From Coix lacryma-jobi var. lacryma-jobi (taxonomy: Eukaryota; Streptophyta; Magnoliopsida; Poales; Poaceae), in assembly GCA_009763385.1 (NCBI GenBank), contig CM019824.1:109324660-109388659 (forward strand): a stretch of 64,000 nt of DNA, in the 5' to 3' direction. The notes under the pieces were generated by a model, which saw only the letters and a list, made by a program, of their open reading frames with translations, did not search any database and was not told the DNA's origin. Made by a program: the position numbers and the translations under genes. Below, in pieces: positions 1-9,531 of this stretch (its first letter is position 1; each line of letters opens with the position of its first letter).

Positions 1-265
1 CATCTTTTCTGAATGACATCAAATTGCTCACCTTGCTCATATGTTCATATTTCGTATTTAGTGATCAATTTGAGCCTTTGCTGGCATGTATGCGTTTTGT
101 TGAGTCATCGGATCAGCACTCTATAGAGCATCTTTTCATTCTATCGAATATAATCCTGAAGCTGCTAACTTGCATTTTTGACTCATATGCATTTGGAAGG
201 GAAAAATCTGCTTGATAGTGCATTATCAACTAAGGGGGAGAAATTTTGACAAATCATAATCATGT

Positions 266-335
266 CCTAGTTGTGTGCACTATTGGAGGGGGAGTTTGCT
301 CCTAGTTGTGTGCACTATTGGAGGGGGAGTTTGCT
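266..335 (+). repeat. 35-bp perfect tandem duplication
   Basis: Two identical 35-bp units (266-300 and 301-335) begin CCTAGTTGTGTGCACTATTG and contain a GAGGGGGAG purine tract. The C and A copies have the unit once, so the duplication is specific to this copy. Confidence 0.9.
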
Positions 336-338
336 CGT

Positions 339-466
339 TTGGTTTGGAGCATTTTTTCCAATTGGTTCGGAGCATTTTTGGTAGCTAGTTGTGTTGAGCC
401 TTTTGGTTTGGAGCATTTTTTCCAATTGGTTCGGAGCATTTTTGGTAGCTAGTTGTGTTGAGCCTT
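339..466 (+). repeat. 64-bp tandem duplication
   Basis: Two copies of a 64-bp unit (339-402, 403-466) begin TTGGTTTGGAGCATTTTTTC and end near GTTGTGTTGAGCC. The unit itself repeats a shorter 'ATTGGTTCGGAGC' motif that also recurs in the A copy near 28050-28190, so this tail is prone to slippage. Confidence 0.85.
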
Positions 467-731
467 TGCCTCTTTCTTGAGGGACTAGCGACTTTGCCTA
501 TACGCTCTTCAATTGGTATCGAGCTTTCCTGCTAGCGGTGTTGAGCCTGTTCTACCTCTTCTTGAGGGCTAGCTTTGCTTTGCTTGGTTGCGTCGAGCCG
601 TTGCCCATTCCACTTGACCTTCTTTCGGCTTTGCTATGCTTTTGGGTCATTTGGTCGAGTTCTCTCTCTTCCTTCTTCCTTCTTATTCCTCTTTCATATG
701 ATTTGTGTTGGTAGTTGACAATGCACTCATC

Positions 732-741
732 AAGGGGGAGA
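732..741 (+). promoter_or_regulatory. Polypurine tract of upstream Copia
   Basis: AAGGGGGAGA lies one base before the LTR start TGCGGATACATGGG. The same tract precedes the 3' LTRs of copies C (12744) and A (28488). It would prime plus-strand DNA synthesis. Confidence 0.85.
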
Positions 742-1092
742 TTGCGGATACATGGGTGTATGCCGGATCTTGAGTGACGAATGATTGTCAACTGGTTTGA
801 TGCGCATGTTCTTTGGCTTGTGTTGTGCAAGTGTCGAGCACGGAGACAGTGATCGAAGGAAAGGTGAAGGTCAAGTAGAGACGTGTCGTGCCGATGCATC
901 GGGAGTGGTGAGGGACGGACGTGAGGCTTGGACTAAGCGACCGGTGGCCTGAGGATCAGCTGTGGTGGCTGACAGACTGGGACAGCGACGACCGGAGACT
1001 TGCGGGGCACAGTGTTGCTCGGGTCGAGGACCTGGGGACATGTGTCGGTGGACGGGGTGCACGGGCGGTACATCCCCTCTACGGCATCGGTT

Positions 1093-1358
1093 TGGTGGTT
1101 GAGCTACAGAAAAACCACCAGTGGACGGTTTCCAGGTTTGGGCCACAAAACCTGGGTGTTGCGGGTTTGCCGAGTTTGGGCCACAAAACTCGGGCTGAGG
1201 ACGGTTTCTAGGTTTGGGCCTCAAAACCTGGGCGCTGGCGGGTTTCTGAGTTTGGGCCACAAAACTCAGGCGATGGACGGCGGGTTTCCCGGTTTGGGCC
1301 TCAAAACCGGGGGATGGTCGTGAAGACAGGTTTCCCAGTTTCGGCCTCAAAACCGGGG
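1093..1358 (+). repeat. Array of seven short hairpins in LTR1
   Basis: Successive units of about 35-45 bp each form a stem of about 8 bp around a nearly constant GGGCC(T/A)CA loop. Stems include CCAGGTTT/AAACCTGG, CCGAGTTT/AAACTCGG, CTGAGTTT/AAACTCAG and CCCGGTTT/AAACCGGG. The first unit uses TGGTGGTT/AACCACCA with a GAGCTACAG-type loop. The array lies upstream of the expected TATA position, so it is in U3. Confidence 0.85.
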
Positions 1359-2150
1359 GCGAGGTCCGTGAAAAGGATGAGCAGAGCGGTGGCGGCACGT
1401 GGCGGCAACCGGTGAGGTCGCATCGAGGTGAAGCTACCCATTGTGCGGGCGTGGCCGTCGGATCACCATCGACTTTGAGTTGGTCCAGAATAACCTTAGG
1501 GTTTAGCTGGTTCTCTCTGCAATTAGTAGGGGTAGAGTGGGAACTAGAATTAGGATAAGTAGGGGGAGACACCCACCTCCCAAACTATCTCAGCCATTGC
1601 TATTTTCATTCTAGGGTTTCCTCTCTCCCATTCCCTGCTGTAGCTAACTGAGATCCGTAGAGAAAATGATCATACCTCTGTGTTCATGTGATTTTGAGGA
1701 AGTTAGACCGAAATCTCACTATTGTAGTGTGTGGTAGCCACACGGTTGCAAATTCGTGGTTTGATTCGCGTTTTGAATTTGTTCTTCGCGTTCTTCGTTT
1801 CTCCACAATTTTCCCGTCACTCGATCTCACTCTACGCTGTGTCTTTTTCGAATCCACTTGAATGAACTTGTTCTTGATGTGAGGAGATCATTTCCACCGA
1901 AGGAATTCATCTAACTCCTCACGAACAAGTAGATTGGGTCGATTCAAGTTTCGTGGTGCTTTTTCGGTTCATACACCTTACCTTCGAATTCCCATTGATT
2001 GAGTTTATTTGAGCGGATGATTTCTTGGGGATAGTCTCCTAACTACCTCGTGATCATCCTCTCCAATTTTGGGATCAAGGGATGTTGATTTGGATCAAAT
2101 TTGGGAGGTTTTGGGAGAAGGGCGATCAAAATCGCCTTCTCTGGGTGGTC

Positions 2151-2412
2151 GCGGACAGTCCGCGGTTCCACCGGCGGACAGTCCGCGCTTCGGGCTCGAG
2201 CCAGATCAGTGGCTGTGCAGCTCGACTGTTCCTGTCCAAGTTGATCGGCGGACAGTCCGCCGTTGTCATCCGCGGACTGTCCGGGACTGTTCAGGGGACT
2301 TTCAGCACCAGTGTTGTTTCGGGGATTTTGCCGGCGGACAGTCCGCCATCCCTTCGCGAACAGTCCGCAGTAAGGGCGGACAGTCCGGGACCGTATCCGC
2401 GGACAGTCCGGG
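2151..2412 (+). repeat. Cluster of GCGGACAGTCCGC palindromes
   Basis: About eight copies of a 13-bp palindrome core (GCGGAC-A-GTCCGC and one- or two-base variants) are scattered over 260 bp in the 3' half of LTR1. The corresponding part of the C LTRs holds ACCGGACGC/GCGTCCGGT copies instead, and the A 3' LTR holds CATCGGACGC copies. Confidence 0.85.
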
Positions 2413-2813
2413 AACTCGCAGACTTGTCTTTTTCAGTGCATTTGGTCTCCCGACTTTTCCGCTTGGTTTTCGGACTTCTCGTTTGGCCCTATAGTTAACC
2501 AAGGAACCTCTCTAGGTTTCTTTGCTACTTGTTAGCATAGGTATTTGGAGATTTCTCGACATAGCCATCCGTCTACGTTCGAGGGTCGGTTTTTGGGGTC
2601 AAACTTGAGCCGAAGCTTTTGGCGTTTGGCTTGCTCTTGTTTGGTGGTGCCTCCCTGTGATCCTAGGGATCATCCACCCTCTTCCAAGGGTCGTGGGCAT
2701 CACATTTTCGATCGAAGCTTTTGAGGGTTGATTTGTGGGACAAAGGCCAAAGTTTCGAGAGAAATTTTTAGGCTCCCATTCACCCCCCTCTGGTCGCCTT
2801 GCTTTTGCATTCT

Positions 2814-2818
2814 CGGTC
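2814..2818. other. Target-site duplication CGGTC, left side of element B
   Basis: CGGTC precedes the TGTCACACCC terminus of B. The same five bases follow B's right terminus ...GGTGCTACA at 21530-21534. This fixes B as one insertion that split a Copia LTR five bases from its end. Confidence 0.92.
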
Positions 2819-3394
2819 TGTCACACCCGGTTTTCCGAAGAATACCAAGCGCCAACTATATGTGTGCCCAGGAAGTCCACAAGACACATATAGCAACAAA
2901 TATGGAATTTCCCAAAGACAATGCTTTATTACGTATCGAAACATAGTTACAACAAGACTTACATCTATTACAAAGCAGAGCGGAAACTAATCTGTAACTA
3001 CTCTTCGGGACTCCAAACTCCACAGGGACGGTTGACTGGGGGAACACTCGCCTAGAACTCTTGGAACATCTTTTGTAACTCCTTACTTGAATCCACCATC
3101 TGGTACCCATCCGGGATTTTCATTGATTGTATGTAAAGCAAGTGTGAGCGCACCATACTCAACAAGTATAACATGAGGGGATGCAAGGCTCAAAAGGCTA
3201 GACACGGCTGAACTGCGGTAAGCACTTTTAGTTGGTCATATTTTATTTATTAAACCTATGTCACTAGGTTATGTTTAAGCTCCCATGGTGAAAGTATAAT
3301 TAATTATCATCAAGATTATCATCACCCAAACCATCCATAGAACTGTCTCAAAAAGGATCCAGGCCGCTCATGACCGAGAGCTCGGCTGATATAT
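2819..3394 (-). mobile_element. Element B 3' LTR, distal part
   Basis: This is the terminal 576 bp of B's 3' LTR, read on the minus strand, cut off by insertion of Copia C at 3395. The five bases TATAT at 3390-3394 are the left copy of C's target-site duplication. No coding region is seen in it. Confidence 0.85.
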
Positions 3395-3743
3395 TGCGAA
3401 TACATGGGTGTATGCCGAGTCTCTGAGTCATGAGTGATTGTCAACTGGGATAATGCGCATGTTCTTTGGCTTGTGTTGTGCAGGTGTCGAGCACGGATAC
3501 AGTGATCAAAGGCAAGGTGAAGGTCAAGTAGAAACGTGCCATGCCGATGGACTAAGAGCGGTGAAGGGCGGACGTGAGGCTTGGACTGAGGGACTGGTGG
3601 CCTGAGGATCAGTTGTGGTGGTTGATAGCTTGGGACAGTGACGAGCAGAGACTTGCGGGGCACGGTGTGGCTCGGGTCAAGGACCTGGGGACACGTGCCG
3701 GTGGACGGGGTGCACAGGCAGTGCATCCCCTCTATAGCGTCTG

Positions 3744-4011
3744 TTTGGTGGTTGAGCCACAGAAAAACCACCGAGTGGACGGTTTCCAGGTTTGGGCCTC
3801 AAAACCTGGGTGCTGATGGTTTCCGAGTTTGGGCCACAAAACTCGGGCTGAGGACGGTTTCCAGGTTTGGGCCTCAAAACCTGGGCGCTGCGGGTTTCTG
3901 AGTTTGGGCCACAAAACTTAGGCGATGGACGACTGGTTTCCCGGTTTGGGCCTCAAAACTGGGGGTTGTCGTGAGGACTGGTTTCCCGGTTTGGGCCACA
4001 AAACCGGGGGC
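3744..4011 (+). repeat. Hairpin array in C 5' LTR
   Basis: There are seven units with the same loop and variable paired arms as in LTR1, for example CCCGGTTT/AAACCGGG near 3990-4008. One arm here has drifted (CTGAGTTT with AAACTTAG near 3897-3923), leaving a G-U-type pairing. Confidence 0.85.
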
Positions 4012-4784
4012 GAAGTCCGGAAAAGGACGAGCGGAGCGGTGGCGGCACGTGGCGGCAATCGGTGAGGTTGCGTCGAGGCAACGCTACCAGTTGTGCGGGC
4101 GTGGCCGTCGGATTACCAGCAACTTCGAGTTGGTCCAGAATAACCCTAGGGTTTAGCTGGTTCGCTCTGTAATTAGTTAGGGGTAGAGTGGGAAATAGAA
4201 TTAGGATAAGTAGAGGGAGACACCCACCTCCCATCCTATCTCAGTCATTTTGCTCTTTGCTTCTAGGGTTTCCTACTCTCCCAATCCCCTGATGTAGCTA
4301 CTGAGATCCGCAGAGAATCATACCTCTGTGTACTGGAGATTTTGAGGAAGTGAGACCGTAATCTCACTGTTGTAGCGTGTGGTAGCCACACAGTTGCAAA
4401 TTCGTGGTTGTGATTCGTGTTTTGTTCTTGTTCTTCACGGATTGTTTTTCTCCACGTTTTTCCCGTCGATCGATCTCTTTGTTCGTTGTGTCTTTTGTGA
4501 TTCGGTTGAACAGAGATGTTCTAGATCGTGAGGCACTTCTTTCCACCGAAGGAATTCTCCTCTAACCTCACGAGCTAGTAGATCGGTCGATTTTCATTTC
4601 GGGTCAAGTTTTTCTCCCTTCCCTCGAATTTCTCCGATTCATCGATTTGGAGATAGGTTCGAGCCATGATCTCCTAGGAGTAGCTCACTATCCTCCTTGT
4701 GACACATCTCTCCAAGTTTGAACCCTAGAGGTCTCATTTTGGGAGAGACCGGGTCGAATCGGTGAACGAACAGTACAAAGTCAG

Positions 4785-5065
4785 GGTGACCGGACGCTGG
4801 CACAATACTGCCGGACGCTGACCCTATGCGTCCGGTGGTTGAATGTCGCGCAAGGATTTTTCTGTGACTCGATCGGACGCTTGATTGTTAACTGACCGGA
4901 CGCATCATGCTTACTGTTCATCTGATCCTTCGCTGCTGACCGGACGCTCTGTTCACGACCGGACGCTTCTCACCAATGAGTCCGGTCAGGAATAGTAAGT
5001 TCCAATTTGGGTTTTGCTCGACCGGACGCGTCCGGTGTCTACTGACCGGACGCACCAGTGAGTCC
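4785..5065 (+). repeat. Cluster of CCGGACGC / GCGTCCGG repeats in C 5' LTR
   Basis: More than eight copies of ACCGGACGC or its reverse complement occur, including the perfect palindrome ACCGGACGCGTCCGGT near 5021-5036. The 3' LTR has the same cluster (about 14150-14410) minus about 20 bp. Confidence 0.85.
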
Positions 5066-5342
5066 GGTCAGTGTTGTTTTGCGCTGTTTCATCCGCGGTT
5101 CGTTTGTCCGTTGTCGGTTTTGATTTCCGGCTTTTGCGTTGGGTTTCTAGAGTTGTGATGTGTCTCGCTGTGCTTCTTGGAAGCATCCACCCTACCTCTA
5201 GGGTCGTGGACACTTGCAAGCTCTAGGGTTTGCTCTTGGGGCTGATTCTTGGGACAGTGGCGACAAGTTTCTGAAAAGAAATTTGAAGCTCCCATTCACC
5301 CCCCCTTTGGTCGCTTTCTGGTTGCACTCTCGGTCCTTCAAT

Positions 5343-5355
5343 TGGTATCAGAGCC
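5343..5355 (+). promoter_or_regulatory. Primer-binding site of Copia C
   Basis: TGGTATCAGAGCC begins two bases after the 5' LTR. This is the standard plant Copia site complementary to the 3' end of initiator methionine tRNA, where minus-strand synthesis starts. Confidence 0.93.
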
Positions 5356-5403
5356 AGTTAAGGATCTTCCACCTTAACCGGTTCCAGATCCACAGAAGGC
5401 GAC

Positions 5404-6381
5404 ATGGATCGCGGCGTGGGCAAACCGCCGTTCTTCGATGGGACGAACTATGCGTATTGGAATTTACGCATGTCGTCCTATCTCCAGAGCATGGGCTCTT
5501 ATGTTTGGGAGATTTGCAACAAGGCCGATTACGTTGTCTTGGCTGCTCCTGTTACTCAGCTTCAGATGGATGAGCACGATGCCAATAGCCGAGCGCGTAA
5601 TGCTCTTTTCTCCTGTTTGAGCATGTCCGAATTTGATCGCGTTTCTCACCTCCCCATGGCTCGTGAGGTTTGGGTGACCCTCATGCGCTTCCATGAGGGA
5701 ACCACTCAAGTCAAATCCCATCTCTACGAGTCACACAAGAGGGAGTATGAGAACTTTCGACACATGCCTAGCGAGAGCATAGAAAGTTTATTCGCTCGCT
5801 TTCAGGTGATTGTCAACAGGATGAGGGCTAACAAGGAGCTGTTGCCTTTCGACTATCATGAGAGGGCTTTGAAGCTTTTGCATACTCTCGATCGGTCGGT
5901 GTGGGACTCAAAGGTCCAGGCGATCATCGAATCGTCTAACTATGAGACCCTCACATGCGATGAGCTCTTTAGTAAGCTCAAGTATAGTGAGATTGACGCC
6001 ATGTCGAGGGCTTCTTATGAAAATCCTTCTGGCCCGTCGATGGCTTTGCTTTCTGGCTCTTCTGCTAACCCCTCTGGAGGCTTTGCACTTTCTTCTCTCC
6101 TTTCTGTCATAGAGGAGCAGCTGGAGTTCATGGGGGATGACGAGTTGGCTTTGCTCGCCAACCGGTTCTCACGGTTCCACAACAACCGCATGAACCGTCG
6201 CCGCGGAGGAGGACGCTCGGGATGTTTCGAGTGCAGCGACCCCAACCACTTCATCGCCAATTGCCCGAAGAAGAACAAGCAAGTCTTCAGCAAGGTGGAT
6301 CATGGGCACAAGTATGACTCCGGCAAGCGCAAGGAGAAGTACGTCCCCGCGAAGCACAAGCGACGTCGACGACTCGGATGA
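5404..6381 (+). pseudogene. gag: Copia C gag, N-terminal part with first CCHC knuckle
   Basis: The ATG at 5404 is 49 bases after the primer-binding site, and the frame runs 325 codons. The N-terminus (GKPPFFDGTNYAYW) is the conserved start of Copia gag (UBN2/DUF4219-type), followed by the capsid-like helical region. A CCHC nucleic-acid-binding knuckle, CFECSDPNHFIANC, lies around residues 275-288. Near 6360 the frame is lost: relative to copy A about 80 bp containing the run from GGFNKEY to the acidic segment are missing. Gag forms the virus-like particle in the cytoplasm and packages the RNA. Confidence 0.92.
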
Positions 6382-8026
6382 CGACTCCGCTTCCTCAAGT
6401 GATGATGAGTCCGAGAAGAAGAAGAGGATCGAGGACAAGCTGAACGGCCTCTGCTTCTTCGCCGACAACGAGGGCTTCTGCACCATGGCCCTCGGCAAGA
6501 AGGTCGACGACGAGCTGGAGGACATCCCTCGGAACGACGACGACGACACCTCCCAGGTATCTTAGACCCCCGATGAGCTTTCTGCTGAGGTCGAGAAACT
6601 TACTGCCGCCCTTCTTAGTCAAGATAAGTTGCTTAGGCATGCTGCTAGAGAGCGGAAGGAGTTTAGGCAGAAGTGGAAGGATACAGTGAAGGAACTTGAA
6701 TCTGTCAAGTCCACCGTTGTTGTCACCGAGGAGGAGGAGTGTGAGATGTGCACCACACACATGACTGACCTTCTCACTTTGAGAAGTAAGTATGCTGTGT
6801 TGGTAGGAGAGGTGGATGAGCTTAAGGCTAGATCCTCGTTGTTGGGTGCGTGCAAGTCCTATGCGGGCTTGCAATCCGAGTTGGTAGAGAAGAATGCCAA
6901 GATTGTGTCTCTTGAGAAGGCCAGCTCGGATAGCACTTGTGTGGCTAGGTGTGTTTTGTGTGAGGGCTTAGAGATGGAGATAGCCAACGTGAAGCATGAC
7001 AAGATGCAAACCGAGGAGGAAAACACATACCTTCGGACCATCTTGTCATGGGTGTCTAGTGGTGAGCCGCAGCTGGGGATGATGATCTCCCAATTCAAGC
7101 GTGCTGCTGGAGGTCCAGGTGTAGGCTTTGCTCAGGGTGTTGAGTGCGCTTCATCTTTTGGCAAGATTGGAGAGTCGAGTGGTCTGAACCCATGTGAGAA
7201 ACCCAACTCCACCACTACTCCCAAGCTTACCAAGATTCCACCCAAAGAGCCTCTAAAGCCTAACACCAAGGATGGGGTATTCGTTGAACATCCGAGAGCT
7301 CCACCGAAGAAACAGACATGGTTTCCTAAGCCCAACCACCTGAAAAACAAGCTTGACACCATGCCACCCATCCAAGAAGAGCTTATGCCACAGAAGGGCA
7401 AAATGATCCACACCCACTACCGTGAGTACCAACAACCCCCTATGAGAGCGGTGAGGTACCATTGTGAGCACTGTGGGAGAGATGGACACTTGAGTGAGTT
7501 TTGCTTTCAGTGCAAGAGAGAGGCGCGCCGTGCAAAGGAGATGAACAACACGAACATGTACCATCCTTTCCATGATGTACATGTGCCTAATGTTCAAAGG
7601 CGTGCTGCTAGGCCTAGAGGTCCAAAACCTCAAGTTCCTAGGCCTAGGCCGCGAGGAGGTCGTGCCCGGCGGGAGCCTGCAGCTGTGGGCTATGGACCCC
7701 GTGGCGGTGGCTTAGTAGTTGAGCGTTTTCCTCCACCGCATTTTGAGTATCGCGATGGATGCTCTTTCCTTAGCGGACCACGTTTTCCTGTGCGTGGTGA
7801 TCACTTTCCCCATAGGCGTGCTAGGAATGGTTTTCTGCTAACTGTTCTTTTGAGCAGCCGGCCCAACACTGGTACTCTTCCAACTTCACTAACCCTAGTG
7901 TTGGACCGTATGCTCACCCTATGTCTTTTTATTTATGTAGGTAAAATGATTGGAGAACGTTTGGTTGGTGGATTCCGGTTGCTCGAGGCACATGACCGGA
8001 AACGCCAAGTGGTTCTCCAGTCTTAG
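6302..8026 (+). pseudogene. gag: Copia C gag, C-terminal part with coiled coil and second CCHC knuckle
   Basis: After the deletion the gag sequence continues in another frame. It has an acidic segment (about 6370-6420), then a TAG at 6563-6565, then 465 codons from 6629 with long charged heptad-like helices. It ends with a second CCHC knuckle, CEHCGRDGHLSEFC, near 7464-7506 and an arginine-glycine-rich region. Two knuckles separated by a coiled coil of more than 250 residues is a large gag for a Copia element. The frame breaks again near 7830, where a small indel relative to copy A occurs. Confidence 0.88.
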
Positions 8027-8180
8027 TCCAGTCGCCGGAAAGGAATTTATCACCTTTGGCGACAATAGAAAAGGTAAAGTGTTGTCTCGTGGGTCGGTGC
8101 GAGTTAATGAGCACTTTGTGTTGCACGATGTTGCTCTTGTTTCTAACTTGCATTTTAACCTTCTTTCTGTTTCGTAACTC
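7950..8180 (+). pseudogene. Copia C protease
   Basis: It contains WLVDSGCSRHMTG, the aspartic-protease active site of Copia pol (D-S-G). The frame runs from about 7950 to a TAA at 8175 and resumes directly after it. In both C and A the protease is in a different frame from the end of gag, across the shared sequence TGTAGGTAA. Confidence 0.9.
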
Positions 8181-8228
8181 TTTGATGACGACTATGAGAT
8201 TCGTTTTAAGCCGAATCTCGGTCGTATT

Positions 8229-9501
8229 TTGGATCCTCAGGGCAATCTTGTTTGTGTGATTTCGCCCTTTGGGAAAGTCTTTCGTGTGAATTTCTCGGAG
8301 TCATTTGGAGTTTCTCGTTGTCTTGTGGCTAGACCTTCCTCCTCTGATCTTTGGAAGTGGCATAGGAGACTTGGTCACTTAAGCTTCGACATGCTTGCAA
8401 GGCTTAGCTCACTTGGCCTAATCCGAGGATTGCCCAAGTTGTTCATGGAGAAGGACCTTGTTTGCCATTCTTGTAGACATGGGAAGATGGTTGCCGCTCC
8501 CTACCATCCAGTGACTCAGGTCATGACTAAGCGCCCTGGAGAGATTTTACACATAGATCTTGTTGGTCCGGCTCGGGTGAGCTCGGTTGGGGGGAAGTGG
8601 TACATGCTTGTTGTTGTTGACGACTTTTCGAGATACTAGTGGGTTTTCTTTTTAGCTGAGAAAACTGAGACTTTCTCTTTTGCTCGCAATCTGATTTTTG
8701 CGTCTTCAGAATGAGTTCCCTTTGATCTCAATGCGAGCTATTAGAAGTGATAATGGTTCCGAGTTCAAAAACTCGGATTTTGAGAAGTTTTTTAACTCTC
8801 TAGGTTTAGAGCATCAGTTTTCTTCTCCCTACACACCGCCTCGGAATGGTGTTGTAGAAAGGAAGAATCGGACCCTTGTAGAGATGGCCAGGATGATGCT
8901 CGATGAGCATAAGACTCCTAGACGATATTGGGCCGAGGCTATGAGCACTGCATGCTACATTTCCAATCGCATTTTTCTTCGAGCTTTCTTGAAAAAGACT
9001 TCTTATGAGTTGCATTTTGGAAAACAGCCCAAAGTGAGTTATTTTAGAGTTTTTGGTTGCCACTGTTTTATACGCAAAAAGGGCAATTTGGACAAGTTTG
9101 AGTCTCGTTCTTCTGACGGTGTATTTTTGGATTATGGCACTCATACTCGTGCATATCATGTACTTAACCTTGATACTAACCGAGTCATGGAGACATCCGA
9201 TGTCACCTTCGACGAGACCATGTTTTGTCCTTCTTCTCGTTTTGAGCGTGCAGGTGATCACGAGGTTGGCGAGCCTCTTTTTGATGATGAGGACGAGGGT
9301 GCTGAAGGGATGGATGACCCAGCACCACCTCCACCTGCTGTGCCGCCAAGAGCGACCTCTACTACCACTCACGGCCCTGATCCTTCTTCTTCGACTACTT
9401 GGGGGCCGTGGGATCCGCCACCTCGGGCTGTACCTTTCGTACCCGGGGAGGCACCAGCTGCTGTTGAGGGGGAGACTACATCAGCTCGGGAGGCGCCATG
9501 A
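8229..9501 (+). pseudogene. Copia C integrase (zinc finger and catalytic core)
   Basis: The HHCC zinc finger (HRRLGHLSFD ... CHSCRHGK) lies near 8360-8490. The catalytic residues follow: D in HIDLVGP (about 8550), D in IRSDNGSEF (about 8735) and E in NGVVERKNRTL (about 8860). Two nonsense or frame lesions break it, a TAG at 8637 and a shift near 8700. The C-terminal part is proline- and acid-rich (about 9290-9500) and ends at TGA 9499. It would insert the cDNA into the nuclear genome. Confidence 0.92.
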
Positions 9502-9531
9502 CACATTCACTGCCAACACCCGCCTCAATAG

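Larger units (their letters stand above)
1..742 (+). mobile_element. 3' non-coding tail of an upstream SIRE-like Copia copy
   Basis: No coding region is visible. The sequence matches in order the post-pol tails of the two other Copia copies (about 11900-12754 and 27770-28498), sharing phrases such as CATATGTTCATATTTC and GTGTTGAGCC, and ends in a purine-rich tract just before an LTR. It is therefore the end of an internal region whose pol lies left of the window. It contains AAGGGGGAGA-like tracts besides the terminal one. Confidence 0.85.
743..2818 (+). mobile_element. SIRE-like Copia LTR (LTR1), interrupted by Gypsy B
   Basis: The LTR begins TGCGGATACATGGG after a polypurine tract. It stops in ...TCTCGGTC at 2818, where element B begins, and its last five bases CTTCA resume at 21535-21539 after B and the duplicated CGGTC. 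It carries a hairpin array (1093-1358) and a GCGGACAGTCCGC palindrome cluster (2151-2412). The sister LTR positions of A have different palindromes, so this LTR is not a simple pair with 28499-30378. A tail lies to its left and gag to its right, so it acts as a shared or recombinant LTR. Confidence 0.85.
3395..5340 (+). mobile_element. Copia C 5' LTR
   Basis: It starts TGCGAATACATGGG directly after TATAT and ends CGGTCCTTCA, two bases before the primer-binding site. It has the hairpin array (3744-4011) and a palindrome cluster around 4785-5065. At the place where the A 3' LTR has GCTATATAAGGAG, this LTR reads GGATAAGTAGAGG (about 4203-4216), so the consensus TATA box is missing. Confidence 0.94.

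Noticed and set aside
1093..1358. CRISPR-like array from the regular hairpin units.
   Set aside because: Units are not direct repeats separated by unique spacers. The arms vary together and the loops are constant. It lies in a plant LTR.
871..1572. Antisense frames of 93-233 codons across the Copia LTRs (also 3322-4234, 12542-13595, 28549-28938).
   Set aside because: They reflect the hairpin repeats (repeated P-K-P-G-N-R-like units) and appear in each LTR copy, so they are by-products of repeat sequence.
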